DNA of 64,000 bases from Alphaproteobacteria bacterium (GCA_014190355.1 BJGH01000003.1:95315-159314); one strand, 5' to 3'; numbered from the stretch's first letter, positions 19,277 through 28,657 are shown. The notes: a model not told the origin generated them from the letters alone. Program-made: numbers and translations.

Positions 19277-20617
19277 ATGAACAAAACATCACATCAATCA
19301 ACATCTAATAAAACACCTAACCTCCCCGATAATCCCGCTTATCATCTTGATTACTCAAAGCTTTCAGAAAAACAAAAGCACGCTCTTGAGCTTTTCAACC
19401 AAAGGCAAAATCTGTTCATTTCAGGTGGGGCTGGTAGTGGCAAATCTTACTTACTACATTTTCTTAAACGCTATTACTCACAATTTGCTCTAGAAATTAC
19501 TGCAAGCACTGGAGTTGCAGCAATTAATGTTAATGGTGCAACAATCCACTCTTTCGCAGGAATTGGTCTTGGCAATATGCCTTTAGAGCAAAGCATTGAA
19601 AATGTTATGCAACCAAAGATGAGTAAGGTGCGTAGACGAATTCGTTCAACAAATATTTTAGCGATCGATGAAATTTCGATGATTTCTGCACAAACTCTTG
19701 ATTTAATTGACCAAGTTTTGCAAGCGGTTCGCGAGAATAACAAACCGATGGGTGGTATGCAAATCGTCTTATTTGGCGATTTTTTACAACTTCCTCCCGT
19801 TAGCAGATATGGTGAAAATTTTGATTTTTGCTTTAACTCGCAAGTCTGGCAAAATCTTCAACTTGAAGTAATAATTCTTGATAAAATTTTTCGTCAAGAT
19901 GATCAAGATTTTGTAAAAATTTTACAAGATTTACGATTTGGTAAAATTAGCAAAACCAGCCAGGAAGTTCTTTCTTCAAGGATCAACAATCTTGATCAAA
20001 ACAATATTATTCGCCCTACAATTCTCACTACTCACAATGCTAAGGTTGAAAAAATTAATAATGAATTTTTGAAAAAAATTCCTAGCGAAGAAATTATTCA
20101 TCATGCTAAATTTGAAGGCAATGAATATAAAATTGAATTTCTTAAAAAAAATTGTTTAGCCCTAGAAAACCTTAAACTCAAGATCGGAGCGCAAGTGATG
20201 ATGATCAAAAACACCTATCAAAAAGACGGAATTATCAATGGTTCACTTGGGGTAATTAAAAGTTTTTCTTCTAAAAAAAATTATCCAATTGTCCAATTTA
20301 CTAATTTTCGTGAGTTAACAATTGGTCCTGAAGAATGGTTGTTAGAGCGCTTTGATTATGAAAGTAAAACTTTGGTTACCGAAGCTAAGATGACGCAAAT
20401 TCCTTTAATACTTGCTTGGGCAATGACCATTCATAAATCGCAAGGCCTAACTTTGGATAAAATTGCTTGCGATTTAAAAGATAGTTTTAGCGAGGGTCAA
20501 GCCTATGTTGCTCTTTCGCGGGCCAGAAGCCTTGAAGGCATTACCATTGATTCAATTGATTTTTCCAAGATCTCCGCCAATCAAGAAGCTATAAAATTTT
20601 ATCAAAAATATGGTTAA
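19277..20617 (+). CDS. PIF1-like superfamily 1B DNA helicase
   Basis: PIF1-family helicases unwind DNA 5' to 3' and are known for resolving G-quadruplexes and stalled forks. The 446-residue protein shows LSEKQKHALELF, the Walker A GGAGSGKS (50-57), the PIF1-typical ASTGVAAINVNGATIHSFAG, Walker B DEIS (131-134), LFGDFLQLPPV, and the C-terminal MTIHKSQGLTLDK and AYVALSRARSLEGI. All helicase motifs are present with no extra domain. The GGGGTT tract at 9246 is one possible substrate type in this genome (inference). Confidence 0.93.
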   Translation: MNKTSHQSTSNKTPNLPDNPAYHLDYSKLSEKQKHALELFNQRQNLFISGGAGSGKSYLLHFLKRYYSQFALEITASTGVAAINVNGATIHSFAGIGLGNMPLEQSIENVMQPKMSKVRRRIRSTNILAIDEISMISAQTLDLIDQVLQAVRENNKPMGGMQIVLFGDFLQLPPVSRYGENFDFCFNSQVWQNLQLEVIILDKIFRQDDQDFVKILQDLRFGKISKTSQEVLSSRINNLDQNNIIRPTILTTHNAKVEKINNEFLKKIPSEEIIHHAKFEGNEYKIEFLKKNCLALENLKLKIGAQVMMIKNTYQKDGIINGSLGVIKSFSSKKNYPIVQFTNFRELTIGPEEWLLERFDYESKTLVTEAKMTQIPLILAWAMTIHKSQGLTLDKIACDLKDSFSEGQAYVALSRARSLEGITIDSIDFSKISANQEAIKFYQKYG

Positions 20618-21027
20618 TAAAAATAGGTAATTTTAAAAACTAAAAACAAAAAATTAATACCAAGTCAATTTCTTAATTTAATATTCAAACCTATTAAAAA
20701 TTAATATAAAAATACTTAAAAAACTTACTTAAACTTTATTTATATTTATAAAATACTGTTAGCTGTTAAGAACAAACAAAAAATATATTTTTAAATTTTT
20801 TTTGTTTTAAGTTTTTAAAATTAAGTTTGAAGCCATTATTTTGCATAGTATCTAACCCATCAAAATTTCTTGAAATAAGCTTTCATTAATTTAAAATTTG
20901 CTCTAGGTTAAAGCCAAGGAAGCTTCAGCTTGATGATTTTTTAAAGTTAAAAAAATACTAAGTTTCACTTAATTTTTTATTTCAAAAATACTTCTCTAAA
21001 TTTATCGTTTTTTTCAGGGAAATAATC
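20618..21027. other. Intergenic region after the PIF1-like gene
   Basis: About 410 bp of AT-rich DNA with no frame, RNA gene or strong hairpin that I recognise. It runs into the decayed gene copy on its right side, and may itself include more of that relic, too degraded to read. Confidence 0.5.
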
Positions 21028-21207
21028 TTAACATTTTTTATTGACGAGTAATTTATCAAAATTTTTTTCTAGTTGTTCAATTTTTGTTTATGAACTTTAG
21101 AGTTAGAATTGATTTGCTATGGGAAGAATATTTACGCAATAAGAATCTTATTACCGCAAGAATTACAATATCCGCTAAAACAACAAAGAAATTTAACCAA
21201 AAAATAT
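21028..21207 (-). pseudogene. Decayed partial copy of the adjacent membrane coiled-coil gene
   Basis: The minus strand encodes the peptide KIEQLEKNFDKLLVNKKC then a stop; the intact neighbour has KIEQLEKNFDKLITSKK. The matching VHK-x-K just before it is in another frame, because one A is missing from an A-run, and a hydrophobic stretch (WLNFFVVLADIVILAVIRFLL) upstream is in a third frame. No ATG precedes it. This looks like a tandem duplicate of the 21214-21732 gene that has broken down. The left limit is set by the stop at 21028; the right limit is approximate. Confidence 0.7.
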
Positions 21208-21213
21208 CATTTT

Positions 21214-21732
21214 TTACTCATTTTTAATTTCTTCTTTTACCTCTTTTTTTTCTGAATTTATTTTATCTTTTATTTTTTTTAATTTTTGATTGACTTCTAA
21301 TGTCGTTAATTTTTTGCTGGTAATTAATTTATCAAAATTTTTTTCTAGTTGTTCAATTTTTTCTTTATGAACTGGAATTGATTTGATGTTATTTATATCA
21401 GGTTTAATTAGCAAAGCTACCAACCCTAAAACTGCAATTAAAACCGTGCATATGAGTCCTGCCACCTTAATAGCGTCACTTTTTAACGTTTTAATTTCTT
21501 CTTTTGCTTCTTGTTTGGCTGAATTTATTTTACCTTCAAGTTCAGTTCTAAATTTATTCAAATGTTCGTTTTTATCTTCAATTATCTTAATGTGAAGATC
21601 CTTCATCTCCATTGCAATACGAAGACCGTCCATCGGAATATTTTTTTCCTTTCCTGGAGATTTCTTTTTTGATTCATCGCCAATTGGCTTTGATTTAAGA
21701 GATGTTTTTGAATTTGAACTTATCATTAACAA
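21214..21732 (-). CDS. Membrane-anchored coiled-coil protein paired with a Panacea-domain gene
   Basis: This 172-residue protein has a Lys/Ser-rich N-terminus (1-35), a coiled-coil helix (about 40-80, HIKIIEDKNEHLNKFRTELE), one transmembrane segment (about 90-109, VAGLICTVLIAVLGLVALLI) and a second coiled coil (about 125-172). The family is not recognised. It starts 14 bp after the stop of the Panacea-domain gene, so the two are probably one transcript. Panacea domains are known as antitoxins for very varied partners, including small membrane-active proteins, which makes this the candidate toxin. A decayed paralogue lies right after it. A phage or structural membrane protein remains possible. 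Confidence 0.65.
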   Translation of the reverse strand: MLMISSNSKTSLKSKPIGDESKKKSPGKEKNIPMDGLRIAMEMKDLHIKIIEDKNEHLNKFRTELEGKINSAKQEAKEEIKTLKSDAIKVAGLICTVLIAVLGLVALLIKPDINNIKSIPVHKEKIEQLEKNFDKLITSKKLTTLEVNQKLKKIKDKINSEKKEVKEEIKNE

Positions 21733-21746
21733 TACAGCTGAAAAAT

Positions 21747-22289
21747 TTATTTTAAAACATTACTAATATATTCTTCAACTTTGTCTAAAATATCAGGTCC
21801 AAATTCATTTTTGATTTTCTCGAAGGGAATTATATTATTTTTGCCTTTTTCGTAAACCTCATTCCACGCTGAATTTCTACCATCATGCAAAATGTCAACT
21901 AACTGCCAAGCAGTTTTACTGCCATAATAAAGACAGGCGTAGAGTAAACTTCTTTCTTTTTCCTCGTCATCAATTGAATCAATTATATCAAAATGTTGCT
22001 CATCATCTTCCATAGCCAAAATGCGGTAATTACTATCAATTGGGTTGTCCTTTCCAAAATTTTTGAATTCTTTGTAAACACTTCTCAGAACTGGACCATA
22101 TTGCCATGCTTCAAACTCATCGTTAAATAATTTTTTATCAAACAATGCCAAATGAAGACCATAAGCAAAATATAATAATTTTTGTAATTTTAGATTGGTT
22201 AAATCGCGAACTCCCGATCTGGTAAGCCTATCGATGATGAAGTTAACGCAAGCAAAAGTTGTGTGATGATTATCCTTGGTTTCAGGCAT
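21747..22289 (-). CDS. Panacea-domain (DUF4065/SocA-like) protein, putative antitoxin
   Basis: The 180-residue protein matches the Panacea (formerly DUF4065, SocA/GepA-like) domain: NFIIDRLTRSG, LTNLKLQKLLYFAYGLHLAL and FNDEFEAWQYGPVLRSVYKEF are the hallmark segments, followed by an acidic insert and a C-terminal helical part. Known Panacea proteins are antitoxins of type II-like toxin-antitoxin pairs or adaptor-like regulators (SocA). The gene stands just upstream of a membrane coiled-coil protein and after 524 bp of non-coding DNA, which fits a two-gene TA operon. Antitoxin function is inferred from family and context. Confidence 0.85.
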   Translation of the reverse strand: MPETKDNHHTTFACVNFIIDRLTRSGVRDLTNLKLQKLLYFAYGLHLALFDKKLFNDEFEAWQYGPVLRSVYKEFKNFGKDNPIDSNYRILAMEDDEQHFDIIDSIDDEEKERSLLYACLYYGSKTAWQLVDILHDGRNSAWNEVYEKGKNNIIPFEKIKNEFGPDILDKVEEYISNVLK

Positions 22290-22813
22290 AAATTTTAAGT
22301 TTAGTATTGTGAAGATTTTTACTAAAAAAATTAAATAAAGCCATACAAAATTGCAAAAATTTTTGTTAGGTTTTACTTTTTTGATAAAACAATAATCAAA
22401 AATATATTTCTTTAGAATTATTATTTTTTTTTAGTAAAAAATATTATAATAGTTAATAATTATTGTAGTCAACAAAAAAATTATTAACCAACATTAAATC
22501 TTATTATGTTTTTAAATTAACAAAAAATTCTTAAATTCATCAAAAAATACTTTAAATTTTTTTAATCATATCATTACCTAGTCTATCTTGATTTCTACCC
22601 AAAAAAATCTTAATAACAATCTTAAAGCATCTTTTTTTAATATCTGATTCTAATGCAGATTTACCAGCTTGCCTTGAATTACCTTATTATTTAAAAAAAC
22701 TCTAAAATTTTACTAGCTTTTTTTCAACAAACCTGCTGTAATTATAGCTCAATTTCAAAAAAATTGCTAATGGTTTTGTAAAAAATAACCAAAGATAATT
22801 TTAAATTTTTTAA
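22290..22813. other. Intergenic region between the Panacea operon and hemA
   Basis: A 524-bp AT-rich gap between divergent genes. It must hold both promoters. I see no RNA gene, open frame or stable hairpin in it. Confidence 0.5.
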
Positions 22814-24001
22814 ATGAAATTACAATATTTTCAAGACACAATTGCTAATTTAAAAAACGAAAATCGCTATCGTAGTTTTGTCAGTATATCTCGCCTTGCG
22901 GGGCAATTTCCCTATGCTATCAACAATGCTAATCAGCAAAAAATTATTGTTTTTTGTTCAAATGATTATTTGGCAATGGGGCAAAATTCCCGAGCAATTA
23001 ATTCAGCGCAACAAGCTTTGAACAATTATGGCGTTGGATCTGGAGGAACGCGAAATATTTCAGGAACTTCGCAATTATTAATTGAGCTTGAACAAAAAAC
23101 TGCTCAATTACATGACAAAGAGAGTGCTTGCGTCTTTGCTTCAGGTTATGTTGCCAATGATGCTTCAATTCAAGCTTTGGTAAAAATAATTCCTGATTTA
23201 ATAATTTTTTCAGATCAAAAAAATCACGCTTCAATCATATCCGGGATCAAGAATAGTAATGCCAAAAAACATGTCTTTCGCCATAACGACATGGTTGATT
23301 TAGAAAATTTATTACAACAATATCCTTTAGCGCAAAATAAATTAATTATTTTTGAATCAGTATATTCAATGGATGGTGATTTTGCTGAAATTGATAAAAT
23401 TATTGCCTTGGCTGAAAAATATCAAGCCATGACCTATATCGACGAAGTCCATGGGGTTGGACTTTACGGTGAAAATGGTGGTGGACTTTCTCAGCAATTT
23501 AACCTTGCTCAAAAAATTGATTTTATTGAAGGAACATATGCCAAAGCTTTCGGTGCAATTGGAGGATATTTGGCTGGCAATAAAATCGCGATAGACGCTA
23601 TTCGAAGCCTTGCTTCGGGATTTATTTTTACCACTGCCCTGCCTCCAGCAATTATTAGCGCAATAATTACCAATGTTGATTATTTAAAAAATAGCTCTGT
23701 TGAGCGCGAAAAAATGCACAACAATGTGCAATATCTTAAAAACTCCTTGAAAGCAAATAATATAGCTATTGTTAATAATCAATCGCATATCATTTCAATC
23801 AAAATTGGCGATGCTTTAAAAGCCCAAAAAATTTCGCAAAGATTATTAAATGATTTTAATTTCTATCTTCAGCATATCAATTACCCAACAGTTGCTCGTG
23901 GCGATGAAAGACTAAGAATAACAGTTAGTAGCGAACATAATTCGATAATGATTGATAATTTAGTCAAAGCTCTGGTGCAAGTATTGCAAGAAATGGTCTA
24001 A
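22814..24001 (+). CDS. hemA: 5-aminolevulinate synthase
   Basis: This PLP enzyme condenses glycine and succinyl-CoA, the first step of heme synthesis by the Shemin route, which marks alphaproteobacteria. The 395-residue protein shows [23 protein letters not shown], the PLP-stacking and base-binding region ESVYSMDGD and [11 protein letters not shown], and the Schiff-base Lys244 in [12 protein letters not shown]. The segment order is that of the alpha-oxoamine synthase family; the [11 protein letters not shown] segment and match across the protein favour ALAS over KBL or BioF. hemC (27692) and hemH (62958) are also in the window. Its 3' end overlaps the end of ruvX by 42 bp, tail to tail. Confidence 0.93.
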   Translation: MKLQYFQDTIANLKNENRYRSFVSISRLAGQFPYAINNANQQKIIVFCSNDYLAMGQNSRAINSAQQALNNYGVGSGGTRNISGTSQLLIELEQKTAQLHDKESACVFASGYVANDASIQALVKIIPDLIIFSDQKNHASIISGIKNSNAKKHVFRHNDMVDLENLLQQYPLAQNKLIIFESVYSMDGDFAEIDKIIALAEKYQAMTYIDEVHGVGLYGENGGGLSQQFNLAQKIDFIEGTYAKAFGAIGGYLAGNKIAIDAIRSLASGFIFTTALPPAIISAIITNVDYLKNSSVEREKMHNNVQYLKNSLKANNIAIVNNQSHIISIKIGDALKAQKISQRLLNDFNFYLQHINYPTVARGDERLRITVSSEHNSIMIDNLVKALVQVLQEMV

Positions 24002-24526
24002 AATTAAACTAGCCGAAACATCATCATAATACTTAACTTTTTTATGATGCTTTATGTTTTGGTGATTGATCATTCTAGCGCTGAAACTTGAATATCGTTC
24101 GTCAAATAAAACTATTGGAATTGGTGAATTTGAATTTTTTGAAATAGCTAAATTATTGATGGTTGAATTTTCAAAATTATTATGCAAAAATTGTTCAAAA
24201 TTTTTGGCAAACCGCATGATAAACTCACTCATTTTATTGAGTTCCTTGGGCAATTTTTCAACAAAATTATCCCCAGAGTCCAACGGTATCCCAATTACAA
24301 TTAGCTTTGCTTGAGTTTCTTGCAAAATTAATAAGATTTTTTTAAAATCAATTAAGTTACTTTGGCGCTCAATAATAACTTTAGGAGTAGCGATGATTCT
24401 TTGATCATCGCAAATAGCAATTCCAATTCTTTTGCTACCAACATCCAAAGCTAAAATTCGTCCGCTTTTTGCAAGGTTCAAAGCAGTTAAATTCTGTTTT
24501 AAATTAATTAAATCACTAATTATCAT
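23960..24526 (-). CDS. ruvX: Putative pre-16S rRNA nuclease RuvX/YqgF
   Basis: YqgF-family proteins have an RNase H-like fold and take part in 16S rRNA 5'-end maturation. The core motif [20 protein letters not shown], the central [13 protein letters not shown] and the C-terminal [13 protein letters not shown] and [13 protein letters not shown] are all there. An upstream ATG (24595) would add 23 residues inside gatC; the ATG at 24526 gives a normal length of 188 residues. That start overlaps the gatC start on the other strand in the tetramer CATG. Its 3' end overlaps hemA by 42 bp. Confidence 0.92.
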   Translation of the reverse strand: MIISDLINLKQNLTALNLAKSGRILALDVGSKRIGIAICDDQRIIATPKVIIERQSNLIDFKKILLILQETQAKLIVIGIPLDSGDNFVEKLPKELNKMSEFIMRFAKNFEQFLHNNFENSTINNLAISKNSNSPIPIVLFDERYSSFSARMINHQNIKHHKKVKYYDDVSASLILDHFLQYLHQSFD

Positions 24527-24815
24527 GTCTGTAATTACAACAAAAGATATTAATAAAATTGCTCGTTTAGCAATGATCGAAATCGATGAAACCAAAGCTC
24601 AAGAATTTACCAAACAAATCGATAATGTTTTAAGTTGGGTTAAAACTCTTGACGAAGTTGATACTAAAAACATTAGCCCTATGAGCAATGTTAGCGATCA
24701 TAATTTAGAACTCATCAAAGATGAAGTCAAGGATGGCAATATCGCTTCACAAGTTTTACAAAATAGTCAGCATGCAACTTATGGCTATTTTAGCGTTCCT
24801 AAGGTAATTGAATAA
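24525..24815 (+). CDS. gatC: Aspartyl/glutamyl-tRNA amidotransferase subunit C
   Basis: GatC is the small subunit of the GatCAB complex, which turns Glu-tRNA(Gln) and Asp-tRNA(Asn) into their amidated forms. The 96-residue protein matches the family: ITTKDINKIARLAMIEI, QIDNVLSWVKTLDEVDT, and the C-terminal YFSVPKVIE. Upstream codons are open to 24432, but family length and the opening sequence favour the ATG at 24525. gatA and gatB are not next to it; the following gene is hdaA. A tRNA-Gln that the complex would serve is at 43985. Confidence 0.94.
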   Translation: MSVITTKDINKIARLAMIEIDETKAQEFTKQIDNVLSWVKTLDEVDTKNISPMSNVSDHNLELIKDEVKDGNIASQVLQNSQHATYGYFSVPKVIE

Positions 24816-24826
24816 TTTTAAATATC

Positions 24827-25498
24827 GTGCAATTAGCTTTCTCTTTTTCAACTCAAAATAAAGATAAATTTAGTGAAGAAAATTTTATAAAAACTGCCGA
24901 AAATTCTTCAGCTTACAAGTTCTTAGAAAAATTTTTTCAACAAGAAGATTTTGAATCTACTCAGTTTCCAGTCTTGATTATCAAGGGTGAAAGCAAAAGT
25001 GGTAAAACTCATTTGCTAAATATTTTTGCCAAAAAATATCATGCTGAATTTATTGATAAAAATATTTTAAATGACAATAATCCACTCAATATTTTTGCCA
25101 AAAACAAATTTTTTATCGTTGATGATTTTGCTTTAATTGAACAAGATGAGCGAATTCTTGCACTACTAAACAGTGCCAGTGAAGCCAGAGTTTTCTTAAT
25201 TCTTAGCGATAATAATCAACGCAAATTTACTCTTAAAGATTTAAATTCGCGATTAAAAAATATTTTTGCTAGTGAAATTAAAAATCCTAGCCAAGAAACC
25301 ATGAAAATACTAATCAGCAATCAATTAAGTCAACAGCAAATTAAAATATCTGGCGATATTATTGATGAAATAACCTTTAATGCTCCTCGAACTTATTGCT
25401 CAATTGAAGATATTGTAAAAAAAATTATTTTTTTACAAAATGAGCAAAATGAAAAACTTACTAAAACTAATCTTGATAAATTATTTAAAAATTCATAA
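24827..25498 (+). CDS. hdaA: DnaA-like AAA protein of the Hda family
   Basis: Hda/HdaA proteins bind the DNA sliding clamp and stimulate hydrolysis of ATP bound to DnaA, which limits re-initiation of replication. The 223-residue protein begins with QLAFSF, which fits the clamp-binding motif found at Hda N-termini. It has a P-loop GESKSGKT (54-61), the Walker B-like FFIVDDFALI, and a DnaA-like lid region without the DNA-binding domain IV. The start codon is GTG. It follows gatC by 11 bp and is likely co-transcribed. Confidence 0.85.
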   Translation: MQLAFSFSTQNKDKFSEENFIKTAENSSAYKFLEKFFQQEDFESTQFPVLIIKGESKSGKTHLLNIFAKKYHAEFIDKNILNDNNPLNIFAKNKFFIVDDFALIEQDERILALLNSASEARVFLILSDNNQRKFTLKDLNSRLKNIFASEIKNPSQETMKILISNQLSQQQIKISGDIIDEITFNAPRTYCSIEDIVKKIIFLQNEQNEKLTKTNLDKLFKNS

Positions 25499-25530
25499 AT
25501 TAACCACGTAAATTTTTTTCTTAAAAATAT

Positions 25531-26427
25531 ATGAAATCTCACTTAAAAGCCTTCTCCTTAATCGAGCTTTCGATCGTAATTCTAATAATTGGTATTTTAG
25601 TAGCTGGAGTTACAACCAGTTCAAGATTGGTTAACCAAATGCGTTTAACAAGCGCAAGATCCTTAACTCTAAGTTCACCAGTTTCAGCAATTAGTGATCT
25701 AAGTTTATGGTATGAAACAACTTCGCCAAAAAGCTTTGATAGCGAAAATCCAAGCAATGGCGAATATATCGCCAAATGGTACGATTTAAATCCCCAAAGA
25801 CTTGAAAAACTTGATCTTTCACAAACTGGTGCAGATAGCTCAAAACCGATTTATGAAACCAATGCTATCAATGGTTTACCAGCCTTAAGATTTAATGGTG
25901 GTCAATTTCTTGAACGCGTTAACACTTTAGGTGGCAATTTTGCTCGAACAGATCAAATATCAATTTTTTTTGTTCAAAATCATCGAGCTAACATAATATA
26001 TTCTTAAACCTTAAGTTGGGTTACGTGGAGCGGCAGTATTCAAACATGGCGATTAAATATTCACGCTGGATCTTCAGATAATATTATTCATTTTGACTTC
26101 GGCCCATGCTGTCCAAGCGCTTCAAGATCATCTTCTAACGTTACTAACAGTTTTTATGAAAAAACCAACATCTTGTCTTTTATTAAAAATAATACCACTA
26201 CAACTACTCGCATTAACAATATTGTTAATGGGGTGAACAATGCTTCTTCATCATCTCTTGACACTTCATCTTCTTCATCATTTAATATTGGACGATTTAG
26301 CGGTGACGCGTCCTACTCTTTAAATGGATTATTTGGTGAATTAATTATTTTTTCGCGAGCATTAAAAGAAGATGAAAGACTTGATGTTGAACGCTATCTT
26401 GCTAAGAAATGGGGTGTAAAAATTTAG
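25531..26427 (+). pseudogene. Prepilin-like/LamG-type protein gene interrupted by one in-frame stop
   Basis: The frame opens with a class III/IV prepilin leader: MKSHLKAFSLIELSIVIL, with Phe at +1 and Glu at +5, then a hydrophobic helix. It continues with SLWYETTSP and GLPALRFNGGQFLE, as in concanavalin-like (LamG) domains fused to prepilin leaders. A TAA at 26005-26007 stops it after 158 codons. The same frame then runs on without a stop for 140 more codons to 26427, ending in LNGLFGELIIFSRALKEDERL and KKWGVKI, the normal end of this domain type. Only one base change separates this from a 298-residue gene. It starts 32 bp after hdaA. Confidence 0.85.
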
Positions 26428-26540
26428 AGATTCTTAAAAAATAGAACTAGCATAATTGTATTAAAATTTTAATTCTAAGCCTGCCATGAAATAGTCTGAA
26501 ATAATGATTTTAAAAAATTATTTTTTTGGTATTGAATTTT

Positions 26541-27062
26541 TTATATGATTTTTAATAATTCACAGCATTTAAGGTTGTTTTTTTGTAAATTTTCTTGACC
26601 ATTTAATCCTTTGATCTCAATTAGAACAATAGCTCCCACACTATGGCAATCAATTTTTTTTAATAATTTTTGACAAGCAATAATTGTTCCACCCGTTGCC
26701 AAAACATCGTCAACAATTAAGATACGAGAATTTTGTGGCAAAATATTTTCCTTGATTTGCAATTGATCATTGCCATATTCCAAACCGTATTCTTGCGAAA
26801 CTACAGGAGGTGGAAGTTTTCCAGACTTTCTCGCTAACACCAAGGGTTTTTTGAGACGATAGGCAAGTGGTGCACCAATTATAAAACCTCGTGATTCAAT
26901 TGCCAAAATACTATCGAATTGAAAATTGCTTGCAAGTTTTGCCATTTTCTCAATCATCTCATTCATAGCTTGAGGATTACTTAACAAAGGCGAAATATCA
27001 CGAAAAATTATTCCTTTTTTAGGAAAATCTTTGACTTCTTGAATATGATTTTTTAAGTCCAT
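26541..27062 (-). CDS. apt: Adenine phosphoribosyltransferase
   Basis: Apt salvages adenine to AMP with PRPP. The 173-residue protein begins VKDFPKKGIIFRDISPLL, typical for bacterial Apt, then shows AIESRGFIIGAPLAYRL, LARKSGKLP and the PRPP loop VDDVLATGGT (117-126). It is divergent from the nucleosidase gene, with 46 bp between the starts, so the adenine-releasing and adenine-using enzymes sit back to back. Confidence 0.95.
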   Translation of the reverse strand: MDLKNHIQEVKDFPKKGIIFRDISPLLSNPQAMNEMIEKMAKLASNFQFDSILAIESRGFIIGAPLAYRLKKPLVLARKSGKLPPPVVSQEYGLEYGNDQLQIKENILPQNSRILIVDDVLATGGTIIACQKLLKKIDCHSVGAIVLIEIKGLNGQENLQKNNLKCCELLKII

Positions 27063-27108
27063 AAAATGATTATAATTAAAATTTTAGTCAAAAATATTTT
27101 AAAAATTT

Positions 27109-27684
27109 ATGAAAAAAATTCAATCACAAAAAATTATTATCACTGCTTTAGAAAATGAACTTGAGCAATCATTAATTCCCAAGGATTGGCAAATTTTTTT
27201 TAGCAAAATTGGTAAAATTAATGCCACAATTACTACCATGGAAATTATCAAAAACTATCAACCCGAAATTATCATTAATTTTGGAACTGTTGGCTCAATA
27301 AACCCTAGTTTAAAAGGTTTAGTTGAAATAAGTAGCGTTATTGAGCGAGATTTTTGTGCCATGCCCTTTGCCAAAAGAGGAGAAATTCCATTCGCTAACC
27401 AGCCTGTTGAATTCTTTTCACAAAATCATTACAATATCAAGCCATGCGTTTGTGGAACTGGCGATAATTTTGTTAATGAGCATGATCGATGGTTAATTGA
27501 TAACAATGTTGATGTAGTTGATATGGAACTTTTTGCAATAGCCAAAACAGCCAGCAAATTCAATACGGCTTGGCGATCTTTTAAATTTATTAGCGATAGT
27601 GCAGATGAAAATTCAGCAAAAAATTGGCAGGAAAATGTTGCTAATGGCAGTAAGTTATTTATAGATTTAATTAGCAAAATCTAA
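27109..27684 (+). CDS. Nucleosidase of the PNP/UDP phosphorylase family, probable MTA/SAH nucleosidase
   Basis: The 191-residue protein is a short member of the nucleoside phosphorylase family. Visible segments are NFGTVGSINPSLKGLVEISSV (the phosphate/ribose side), CGTGDNFV and VVDMELFAIAKTA, which matches the DMExxAIA catalytic stretch, and FKFISDSAD with the catalytic Asp. Family members of this size are usually 5'-methylthioadenosine/S-adenosylhomocysteine nucleosidases. The divergent apt neighbour and a spermidine synthase in the genome fit a role in clearing MTA. Substrate is inferred. Confidence 0.8.
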   Translation: MKKIQSQKIIITALENELEQSLIPKDWQIFFSKIGKINATITTMEIIKNYQPEIIINFGTVGSINPSLKGLVEISSVIERDFCAMPFAKRGEIPFANQPVEFFSQNHYNIKPCVCGTGDNFVNEHDRWLIDNNVDVVDMELFAIAKTASKFNTAWRSFKFISDSADENSAKNWQENVANGSKLFIDLISKI

Positions 27685-27691
27685 AATAAAA

Positions 27692-28657
27692 TTAGGAATT
27701 TATTACTCTTAAGAATAATTCTTTAGCTTCTTTTTTAGTTTGATTGGCAAGTTTTATTGCTAATTTTACAGCATTGTCAAGTTCAACTTTGCAATCACCT
27801 TGAGCTTGATAATAACTTTGTCCATCACCATCAAGAATTATTGTCCTTAAAAACAATTTTTTATTTTTTATTTCACCATATACCCCAACAGCTGAATTGC
27901 ATGACGCTCCCAATTCTTGCAAGAATGCTCTCTCGGCTTGAATGCAAATAGCGCTATCCTGATGATTAATTTTGGCAATCATTTTAACAAGCTCATCATG
28001 ATCTTTACGAATTTGAATTGCTAAAGAACCTTGCCCACCCGCTGGAAGCATTTCATCAATGTTAATAGCTTGTTGAATTAACTGATTTTTGCCAAGCCTT
28101 TCCAATCCAGCTACCGCAAGAATTGTTCCGTCAACCAAGCCATCCTCCAAGGCTTTTTGCAATCTAGTATCTACATTGCCACGAAAATTAATAATTTTTA
28201 AATCGCTTCGGTGCTTCAAAAGCATTGCCTTTCTGCGTGGTGAAGAAGTTCCAATTTTAGCATTTTTGGGAAGATCTTTAATATTTTTATATTTATTGGA
28301 AATTAGACAATCCCTTGGATCGAGACGCTGGGTAAAAGCAATAATCTGTGTATTTTGATCAATTTGCGGCGGAACATCTTTTGCCGAGTGAATTGCTAAG
28401 TCAATTTTATTATCAATCAATGCTTCTTCAAGTTCTTTTATAAATAAACCTTTACCACCAAATTTAGCAAGGCTTTCTTCTTTAATTTTATCACCTGAGG
28501 TAGTAATGGTAACTATTTCAATTTTGATATCAGGAAAATGCTCAGAAATCATTAAATGAATTTCTGCAACTTGAGCAAGGGCAAGATTACTGGTTCTAGT
28601 CCCAATTCTTAGAAAATTAATTTTATTTTTTTTTAATTTAGAATTAGTGGAAGCCAT
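27692..28657 (-). CDS. hemC: Hydroxymethylbilane synthase (porphobilinogen deaminase)
   Basis: HemC joins four porphobilinogens into hydroxymethylbilane. The 321-residue protein has LRIGTRTSNLALAQ, IHSAKDVPP, the RRKAMLLKHR stretch, FRGNVDTRL, AGGQGSLAIQ, and Cys253 in ELGASCNSAVGVYG, the site that holds the dipyrromethane cofactor. It converges with the nucleosidase gene with only 7 bp between stops. hemA is 3.7 kb away; hemB and hemE are not in the window. Confidence 0.95.
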   Translation of the reverse strand: MASTNSKLKKNKINFLRIGTRTSNLALAQVAEIHLMISEHFPDIKIEIVTITTSGDKIKEESLAKFGGKGLFIKELEEALIDNKIDLAIHSAKDVPPQIDQNTQIIAFTQRLDPRDCLISNKYKNIKDLPKNAKIGTSSPRRKAMLLKHRSDLKIINFRGNVDTRLQKALEDGLVDGTILAVAGLERLGKNQLIQQAINIDEMLPAGGQGSLAIQIRKDHDELVKMIAKINHQDSAICIQAERAFLQELGASCNSAVGVYGEIKNKKLFLRTIILDGDGQSYYQAQGDCKVELDNAVKLAIKLANQTKKEAKELFLRVINS

